Source of the DNA: Clostridium saccharobutylicum DSM 13864
GTDB taxonomy: Bacteria > Bacillota > Clostridia > Clostridiales > Clostridiaceae
Reading direction: 5' to 3'
Length of the DNA: 64,000 nucleotides
Assembly (NCBI RefSeq): GCF_000473995.1
Contig: NC_022571.1
Location: 234,501 to 298,500, forward strand
Part shown: positions 58,837 to 64,000 of the stretch, piece after piece
Position numbering within the stretch: position 1 is the stretch's first letter
Layout of the letters: each line of letters starts with the position of its first letter
Notes under the pieces: model-generated
Seen by the model: only the letters and a program-made list of their open reading frames with translations
Database searches by the model: none
Told to the model about the DNA's origin: nothing
Made by a program: the position numbers and the translations under genes

Positions 58837-58902
58837 TAAGGCACATTCAAATAAATATGGAGAGATAATTAATTTAAATGAAGTTAATATTTCTTATTAA
58901 TC
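58837..58902 (+). repeat. Repeat family A fragment (tandem, left part)
   Basis: TAAGGCACATTCAAATAAAT immediately after the permease stop, followed by a degenerate end before the next full copy. It looks like an older, decayed copy. Confidence 0.5.
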
Positions 58903-59060
58903 TAAGGCACAATCAAAAATAATAGATCAGTATGCTTCCATATTTTACGTCATGCTTCATCAGTAAATTTAGCTAATAGAGCCACTATGAGCTGAATTCA
59001 TCTCCTTGTCTGACAATAAATATGCACCGTATCTTTGGTCTATTATTTTTTTGCTTATAA
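58903..59060 (+). repeat. Repeat family A, copy 4
   Basis: About 158 nt. The left end is AAGGCACAATCAAAAATAAT, the middle is TAATAGAGCCACTATGAG (compare TAATAGACCGCTATGAG in copy 2) and the right end is TATTATTTTTTTGCTTATAA. Confidence 0.65.
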
Positions 59061-59098
59061 TTAATTACATAGAAAGTCGATAAATTTACTAAAAAATG

Positions 59099-59126
59099 TT
59101 GACATAAAGGTTTTATCAAGTATAAT
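59099..59126 (+). promoter_or_regulatory. Vegetative promoter of the SAM-riboswitch transcript
   Basis: TTGACA (59099-59104), a 16-nt spacer and TATAAT (59121-59126), about 30 nt before the riboswitch. Confidence 0.85.
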
Positions 59127-59156
59127 TAATAGTGACAATTAAATATTTAGATAAGT

Positions 59157-59280
59157 TAATCTTATTAAGAGTGGTGGAGGGACCGGCCCTATGAAGCCCA
59201 GCAACCTGAAAAAATCTTCATTTAAATTTTTTCGTTGGTGCTAATTCCTGCAGGAGAAATCCTGAGAAATGAGAGGAAAA
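59157..59280 (+). promoter_or_regulatory. SAM-I (S-box) riboswitch
   Basis: Contains the conserved core: CTTATTAAGAGTGGTGGAGG, GACCGGCCCTATGAAGCC with CAGCAACCTG, then GGTGCTAATTCCTGCAGGA and GAGAAATGAGAGG. It binds S-adenosylmethionine and switches off the downstream methionine genes by forming the terminator at 59317. Confidence 0.95.
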
Positions 59281-59316
59281 TTAAGTTTCATTAAAACTTA
59301 TTATTATGACTATTTT

Positions 59317-59347
59317 GTCACTTCTTATTTCGAGAAGTGACTTTTTT
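59317..59347 (+). terminator. Expression-platform terminator of the SAM riboswitch
   Basis: GTCACTTCT (59317-59325) pairs with AGAAGTGAC (59333-59341), followed by T6. Confidence 0.93.
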
Positions 59348-59434
59348 ATTTGCAAAATTAATATAATTTTTAAAGTTACAATTAATTTTGAGTGTTTGAA
59401 TTTTATCTTTGGAACTATAAAACTAAATATAAAA

Positions 59435-59463
59435 TAAGGCACATTCAAATAATAAAAAACAAT
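59435..59463 (+). repeat. Repeat family A fragment in the metI leader
   Basis: TAAGGCACATTCAAATAATA matches the left end of family A. The rest is lost, apart from a nearby TTTAGGTACAT that resembles the inverted right end. Confidence 0.5.
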
Positions 59464-59514
59464 TTAGGTACATATCTAAAATTAAAGAATCAAGTAAATA
59501 GAGGGGGCATAAAA

Positions 59515-60663
59515 ATGACAATAAAAAAATCGTTTGAAACAATTGCAGTTAATGGAGTATCAGGTGGAGATAGAAGAACAGGGGCAATAAGTTTTCCTAT
59601 ATATCAATCTGCTACATTTAGACATAATGGATTAAATAATAGTACAGGGTATGATTATTCAAGAGCTCAAAATCCAACAAGAGAAGAAACTGAAAAGACA
59701 TTAGCAAGTTTAGAAGGTGGAAATGAGGCGATAGGTTTTTCAACAGGAGTAGCAGCAATTACAGCCTGTATAAACTTATTTAAGGCTGGTGATCATGTTA
59801 TTTTATCAGATGATTTATATGGTGGAACTTATAGATTATTTAGTGAAACTTATAAGGAATTTGGATTAGAAGCTACATTTGTAGATACAACCGATACAAC
59901 AAGTATAGTAGAAGCTATAAATGAGAATACAAAGGCAATGTTTATAGAAACTCCTTCAAATCCAATGATGAAAGTAACTGATATAAAAGCAGTAGCTCAA
60001 ATAGCTAAAGAGCATGATTTATTATTAGTTGTAGATAATACTTTCTTAACACCATATTATCAAAGGCCATTAGAACTTGGAGCTGACATAGTAATTCATA
60101 GTGGAACTAAATTTTTAGGTGGCCATCATGATTTATTAGCAGGATTTATAGTTGCAAATGATAATAATATAATAGAAAGATTGAGAAGAATTCATATGTC
60201 AACAGGAGCGACATTATCTCCATTTGATTCATGGCTAGTTTTAAGAGGAATTAAGACGTTACACATAAGATTAGACAGAGCACAAGAGAATACTTTGAAG
60301 GTAGCAAAATTTTTAGATAACAATCCTAAAATTGAAAAAGTATATTATGTAGGATTAGAAAATTTTGATGGATATGAATTGAATAAGAAGCAAGCAACTG
60401 GATTTGGAGCAACATTATCGTTTAGAGTTAAAGATAAATCATTAATAGAAAAAATACTTAATAATGTAAAAGTAATAAGATTTGCAGAAAGTTTAGGTGG
60501 AGTTGAAACATTAATAACATATCCAATTACTCAAACACATTCAGAAATTCCAGAAGAAATTAAGAAAAGATTAGGTGTTGATGAATATTTACTTAGATTA
60601 TCAGTTGGTATAGAAAACGTAGATGATTTGATAAATGATTTGGATAATGCAATAGGAAAATAA
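59515..60663 (+). CDS. metI: Cystathionine gamma-synthase / O-acetylhomoserine thiolyase type
   Basis: PLP enzyme of methionine synthesis. The 382-residue protein has the PLP lysine in IVIHSGTKFLGGHHD, the opening TGAISFPIYQSATFRH, the YDYSRAQNPTREETE motif and the C-terminal LGGVETLITYPITQTHSEIP. It is close to Bacillus MetI, which joins activated homoserine with cysteine (or sulfide). ATG 59515 has GAGGGGG upstream; the frame stays open much earlier, but only this start is supported. SAM-riboswitch control fits methionine synthesis. Confidence 0.9.
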   Translation: MTIKKSFETIAVNGVSGGDRRTGAISFPIYQSATFRHNGLNNSTGYDYSRAQNPTREETEKTLASLEGGNEAIGFSTGVAAITACINLFKAGDHVILSDDLYGGTYRLFSETYKEFGLEATFVDTTDTTSIVEAINENTKAMFIETPSNPMMKVTDIKAVAQIAKEHDLLLVVDNTFLTPYYQRPLELGADIVIHSGTKFLGGHHDLLAGFIVANDNNIIERLRRIHMSTGATLSPFDSWLVLRGIKTLHIRLDRAQENTLKVAKFLDNNPKIEKVYYVGLENFDGYELNKKQATGFGATLSFRVKDKSLIEKILNNVKVIRFAESLGGVETLITYPITQTHSEIPEEIKKRLGVDEYLLRLSVGIENVDDLINDLDNAIGK

Positions 60664-60677
60664 ATTTTATGTTTTAA

Positions 60678-60750
60678 TAAGGGACAATCAAAAAAATAAT
60701 AAATTAGTATACTAGCATATTTGTTTTATTATTTTCTTTCAGGTGATTAA
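60678..60750 (+). repeat. Repeat family A, copy 5 (short form)
   Basis: A 73-nt form: AAGGGACAATCAAAAAAATA at the left and TTATTATTTTCTTTCAGGTG at the right, with a short self-complementary centre. It lies between the metI and metC genes. Confidence 0.7.
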
Positions 60751-60789
60751 TAAGCAAAATAAAATAAAAATAAGAATGGGGCGTTAAAT

Positions 60790-61926
60790 ATGAATTTTGG
60801 AACTAAATTAATACATGCAAGCGGAGATATAGATCCAGCAACAGGATCTGTAAGTACTCCAATATATCAAACATCAACTTTTCATCAATTTGATATAGAT
60901 AACTTTGGAAAATATGACTATTCAAGATCTGGAAATCCAACTAGAGATGTATTGGAAAAGTTAATTGCAGAGCTTGAAGGCGGAGAAAGAGGTTTTGCAT
61001 TTGCATCAGGAATGGCAGCAATTGCATCAGTATTATCGATATTTTCAGCTGGAGATCACATTATAATTTGTGGTGATGTTTATGGTGGAACATATAGAGC
61101 AGCAACAAAATTATTTTCAAGATTTAATATTGATTTTACTTTTGTAGATGCATCAAATATTGAAGAGATAAGAAGCGCTTTTAAGGAAAATACAAGAGGA
61201 CTTTATTTGGAAACACCTTCAAATCCATTATTAAAAGTTACGGATTTAAGAGCTGCTAGTAGAATTGCTAATGAGCATAATGCAATAACAATAGTAGATA
61301 ACACTTTTATGTCTCCATACCTTCAAAGACCATTAGAACTTGGAGCAGATATAGTAGTTCATAGTGCAACTAAATTTTTAGGTGGGCATAGTGATGTATT
61401 AGCAGGACTTGTTGTTACTAAAACTAAAGAACTTAGTGATAGGGTTTATCAAGTGCAAAATACATTTGGTGCTGTTCTTGGACCACAAGATTCATGGCTT
61501 TTAATTAGAGGAATTAAAACTTTAAAAGTTAGACTTGATGCACTTCAAAAAAGTGCACAAAAATTAGCAGAGTGGCTTGAAGGAAGAGATGAAGTAGAAA
61601 AAGTTTATTATCTTGGACTTGAGTCAATGGAAGGAAGAGAGTTACACTTAGAGCAAGCATATGGTGCAGGTGCAGTTTTATCATTTAAATTTAAAGATAT
61701 AGAAAGAACAACAATATTTTTAAACAATGTAAAAAATGTAGCTGTAGCAGTAAGCTTAGGTAGTGTTGAAACTATAGTTTCATATCCAGCTAAAATGAGC
61801 CATGCAGCAATTCCAAAGGAAGAAAGAGAACAACTTGGAATTACAGATACATTAATAAGAGTGTCTGTAGGATTAGAAGATATAGATGACTTGTTAGGTT
61901 CATTCCAAGAAGCAATAGAAAAATAG
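60790..61926 (+). CDS. metC: Cystathionine beta-lyase type PLP enzyme
   Basis: Second PLP trans-sulfuration enzyme. The 378-residue protein has the PLP lysine in VVHSATKFLGGHSD, with GNPTRDVLEKLIAELEGGER and SLGSVETIVSYPAKMSHAAI. It is about half identical, by eye, to the preceding enzyme and resembles Bacillus MetC, which releases homocysteine from cystathionine. The order metI-metC behind an S-box repeats the Bacillus arrangement. A cystathionine gamma-lyase or methionine gamma-lyase role cannot be excluded from sequence. GGGG lies upstream of the ATG. Confidence 0.85.
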   Translation: MNFGTKLIHASGDIDPATGSVSTPIYQTSTFHQFDIDNFGKYDYSRSGNPTRDVLEKLIAELEGGERGFAFASGMAAIASVLSIFSAGDHIIICGDVYGGTYRAATKLFSRFNIDFTFVDASNIEEIRSAFKENTRGLYLETPSNPLLKVTDLRAASRIANEHNAITIVDNTFMSPYLQRPLELGADIVVHSATKFLGGHSDVLAGLVVTKTKELSDRVYQVQNTFGAVLGPQDSWLLIRGIKTLKVRLDALQKSAQKLAEWLEGRDEVEKVYYLGLESMEGRELHLEQAYGAGAVLSFKFKDIERTTIFLNNVKNVAVAVSLGSVETIVSYPAKMSHAAIPKEEREQLGITDTLIRVSVGLEDIDDLLGSFQEAIEK

Positions 61927-61935
61927 ATAAAGCTT

Positions 61936-62196
61936 TGGATTTAGATTTATGTGGTGACTAACCGAAATGAGAAATATTTTTGTTACGTAGGACTATGAAA
62001 ATGTCGCTGAAAGGTTCTAAATAGATGGTTGCATTCACTTTAGCATGTTCCCACTGTTCAGTGTGACAGGCTAAAGTGGAACAACCATCTATTTAGAACC
62101 TTAAGCAGATCATTTTCAAGGCCTACTACACAAAAATATTTCTCATTTCTAGTAGATATATTAACCACAAATAAGTCTAATTCTTAAATTGGATAT
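61936..62196. repeat. Repeat family B, copy 3 (best-formed)
   Basis: A nested hairpin. A perfect 20-bp outer stem joins 61964-61983 to 62130-62149, a perfect 21-bp middle stem joins 62011-62031 to 62082-62102, and an inner CACTTTAGC (62036-62044) pairs with GCTAAAGTG (62070-62078). The loop motif GCATGTTCCC is at 62043. It lies between convergent metC and the MarR gene. Confidence 0.85.
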
Positions 62197-62282
62197 TCAT
62201 ACATGTTCCTTAAGCAAGTTAATGACATGCAAGAATGGAACAACTTCTGCCGAAGAAATCCTACAGTCATTTTCACAATCAC
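62197..62282. repeat. Repeat family B, copy 4 (right-hand fragment)
   Basis: A truncated copy holding only the inner right part: CATGTTCCTTAAGCAAGTTA and GAATGGAACAACTTCTGC, then GAAGAAATCCTACAG (compare GAAGAAATACCTATAG in copy 2). It abuts the stop codon of the MarR gene. Confidence 0.65.
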
Positions 62283-62768
62283 CTATTTAAGCTTTTTAAG
62301 TACAGTTATAACATTTGATAAAGAGTTATCTAATGTAGAAACTTCGTTATCAGAAAGAGATGATATTTTTTCAGCTAACGAATATGAGAATGCTTTACGA
62401 AAAGCATTTAATAAATCATAAGCTTTTTCAGTTAGTTCAACTCTAAGAATTCTTCTGTCGTTAGAATCAGGGTATCTATTAACTAATCCACAATTAATTA
62501 AATTATCTATAATTGGAGTCATATTAGATTTTGATATTCCTAAACTATATGCTATTTGAGAAATGGGAGATGAATTATAGTTTAGAAGGTAAAAAACAAC
62601 TCTAGCATGTGAAGGTGGAATTGAAAGGTCTGAAAAGTGCTCTTTTTCATTATCAAATGTTAATTGAAAAATTTTTGCTATGTCCTGCACATTAGTTATA
62701 CTATTTTGAATAATACATAAAAAGTCTACCATTGAATCTGCGACTTTGAATAAATTATCTTTATCCAT
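62283..62768 (-). CDS. MarR-family transcriptional regulator
   Basis: Winged-helix repressor, usually sensing small toxic or redox compounds. The 161-residue protein has a helical N-terminal dimer region, the HTH YNSSPISQIAYSLGISKSNM followed by TPIIDNLINCGLVNR, and the wing YPDSNDRRILRVELTEKA, all typical of MarR. AGGAAGGA lies upstream of the ATG on the minus strand. It is divergent from the TolC-like gene at 63503, which may be its target. Its 3' end abuts a truncated repeat B copy. Confidence 0.92.
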   Translation of the reverse strand: MDKDNLFKVADSMVDFLCIIQNSITNVQDIAKIFQLTFDNEKEHFSDLSIPPSHARVVFYLLNYNSSPISQIAYSLGISKSNMTPIIDNLINCGLVNRYPDSNDRRILRVELTEKAYDLLNAFRKAFSYSLAEKISSLSDNEVSTLDNSLSNVITVLKKLK

Positions 62769-62819
62769 ATTGAAACAATCCTTCCTAAGAGAATATATGA
62801 GTAAATTATAAACTATTAA

Positions 62820-63050
62820 TAAGGCATAATCAAAAAAATAACCAATTCATCTGCTAAGCCTATTTTTATCATAGGAAGCTCGACTCGCATGCGCTTGTTG
62901 AGTAAGCGATTCATACCAAATCATAGATTTGGGTTCATTGCTCATGTCAGCATATTCACCTAATATCCCACTGGAAGATCAATATGTTTTCTTACCTGAT
63001 GAAAAATAATCATGACATTTTGGAATTGTTATTTTCTTTCATATGCCTAA
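62820..63050 (+). repeat. Repeat family A, copy 6 (enlarged)
   Basis: A 231-nt form with left end AAGGCATAATCAAAAAAATA and right end TTATTTTCTTTCATATGCCT. The centre contains extra sequence with its own hairpins (CCAAATC-ATAG-ATTTGGG and around CGCATGCG). The segment CTGATGAAAAATAATCATGA close to the right end matches copy 2. Confidence 0.7.
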
Positions 63051-63502
63051 TTTGAAAACAACATAAAAGGTTATTGACTTATAATAGTTATAAAAATATA
63101 ATCAATATTATGAAATAGTATCCTATGATATTAATAATTTGGGAAATTAATTCTTACATATTGAATATATTTCAAAATATAATTTAGAATTAAGTTTCAT
63201 TTAAGGAAAATAAAATATATTTTGATTATTATTAATATTAATTAGTTGAAATTGTTGTTGGAAATATATTGGGGTATTATAATTTAATTAATATTTTAGA
63301 TAATTTACAACAATTTAGTTTATAATTAGTTAATATATATATGATAAACTTTAGTTTAGAGTTATGTGTGTAAATTATTAAAAAGTCAAATATTAAATAA
63401 CATTACATTATATAAAGTTTAATTAAATAAAGTAGTTTATAGATTTTAAATAGATTATATATTTTCATAAGTAAGTCAAAATTTACGAAGAGGTGAAATA
63501 AA
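63051..63502. other. Upstream region of the TolC-like gene
   Basis: Holds a promoter candidate, TTGTTG (63255-63260), 17-nt spacer and TATAAT (63278-63283). Closer to the gene it holds a perfect palindrome, TAAACTTTAGTTTA (63345-63358), a possible operator for the divergent MarR protein. No gene is seen. Confidence 0.4.
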
Positions 63503-64000
63503 ATGAGAAAGAACATAAATAAGATAATAGCAATAGCTATTGGAATAAGTGTAATGAGTGCAAATTCTCTACCAGTATTTGCAAGTGAAACAGGACAAGC
63601 TACAGCATCAGTAAGCACAAGCTCACAAAGTGTACAAAAGAATATACTTACTGTACAACAAGCTGTAGATGCAGCAATAGCAAATAGTGATAAGTTAAAA
63701 TTAAAGACTAAGGAAATACAAAAATATAGAGATGAAATTAAAGTTCAAAGAAAAATTAATGATGCAAAAAAGGATGTTGCTGGGGACCTTGATCATGATG
63801 CAAAGAAAGTTATAGACTTTCCTTATGATAAGCTTAATATAACAGCAGATCAAACAGAACAAGAACAAAATTTTATGAAAGATCAAATTAAAAATGATAT
63901 TACAAGTCAATATAATGACATTGTTTCAACTGAAGTAGCAATAGATAAAGCAAAAAAGAACATAGAAATACAAACTACTAAATTGAATAATTTAAAATTA
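63503..64000 (+). CDS. TolC-family-like secreted protein, N-terminal part
   Basis: Partial gene running off the window; 166 residues are visible with no stop. It has a signal peptide (about 1-27, ending VFAS), a Ser/Thr/Gln-rich spacer and then NILTVQQAVDAAIANSDKLK, the classic opening of outer-membrane-efflux (OEP/TolC) repeats, followed by long heptad-like helices (EVAIDKAKKNIEIQTTKLNN). GAAGAGGTG lies upstream of the ATG. TolC-like proteins occur in some clostridia despite the lack of an outer membrane. It is probably followed by efflux genes outside the window. Confidence 0.8.
   Translation, partial: MRKNINKIIAIAIGISVMSANSLPVFASETGQATASVSTSSQSVQKNILTVQQAVDAAIANSDKLKLKTKEIQKYRDEIKVQRKINDAKKDVAGDLDHDAKKVIDFPYDKLNITADQTEQEQNFMKDQIKNDITSQYNDIVSTEVAIDKAKKNIEIQTTKLNNLKL

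Noticed and set aside
59392..59514. N-terminal extension of the metI gene
   Set aside because: The extension crosses the repeat A fragment and the ribosome binding site GAGGGGG lies just before ATG 59515.
62203..62421. A 72-residue + strand frame near marR
   Set aside because: Its first part is the repeat B fragment and the rest is antisense to the MarR gene; no ribosome binding site.

Overview
The window is AT-rich, low-GC Firmicute DNA and looks like the chromosome of a solvent- or butyrate-forming Clostridium. The evidence is ptb-buk (butyryl-CoA to butyrate), a two-part iron-sulfur fumarase, clostridial ribosomal gene order, a CdaA/CdaR c-di-AMP pair, a spore-type SleB hydrolase, a SAM-I riboswitch and a T-box. 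The C. beijerinckii group is the likeliest home, judged from memory of gene order and not from a search. Most genes read on the + strand. I see no rRNA, tRNA, CRISPR array, prophage or transposase.

Layout. 1-4.8 kb: an ECF vitamin-transporter module (ecfA1-ecfA2-ecfT), truA, then rplM-rpsI behind an L13-type leader. 5-16.5 kb: the CwlD amidase, a split fumarase, a YitT membrane protein, a TPR protein, a two-component system, and nrdA/nrdB with an NrdR box. 16.7-28 kb: ptsI, a second TPR protein, isoaspartyl dipeptidase, SleB hydrolase, cdaA-cdaR and an FAD oxidoreductase. 28-37 kb: ptb-buk, a folate cluster (HD protein, folP, folB-folK fusion), AIM24, a YerC-type regulator and glmM. 37-49 kb: hsp20 under a CtsR operator, then a T-box-led branched-chain amino acid operon, ilvN-cimA-leuC-leuD-leuB-ilvD-ilvB-ilvC. 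Citramalate synthase with LeuBCD makes 2-oxobutyrate, which IlvBN, IlvC and IlvD turn into isoleucine without threonine deaminase. 49-59 kb is accessory: a GIY-YIG protein, a CapA-like protein, a peptide-export locus on the minus strand, and a MacAB-like exporter. 59-64 kb: a SAM-riboswitch-controlled metI-metC pair, a MarR regulator and the start of a TolC-like protein.

The main discoveries are two. (1) An unlisted 38-codon gene at 51359-51475 (minus) encodes a double-glycine-leader peptide with a proline/arginine-rich, cysteine-free core. It sits behind its own peptidase-containing ABC exporter and an unusually short membrane-fusion protein, so it forms a complete candidate bacteriocin or pheromone secretion system. 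The exporter's good Shine-Dalgarno points to ACG, not ATG. (2) Several interspersed repeat families fill the intergenic regions. Family A has imperfect terminal inverted repeats, eight copies or fragments, and one copy supplies the stop codon of a gene. Family B consists of about 250-bp nested hairpins whose stems co-vary while a GCATGYTCCY loop stays fixed. Family C is about 60 bp, with three copies. Family D is a group of GCTGTCTCAAA hairpins acting as terminators. None of these carries a transposase here.
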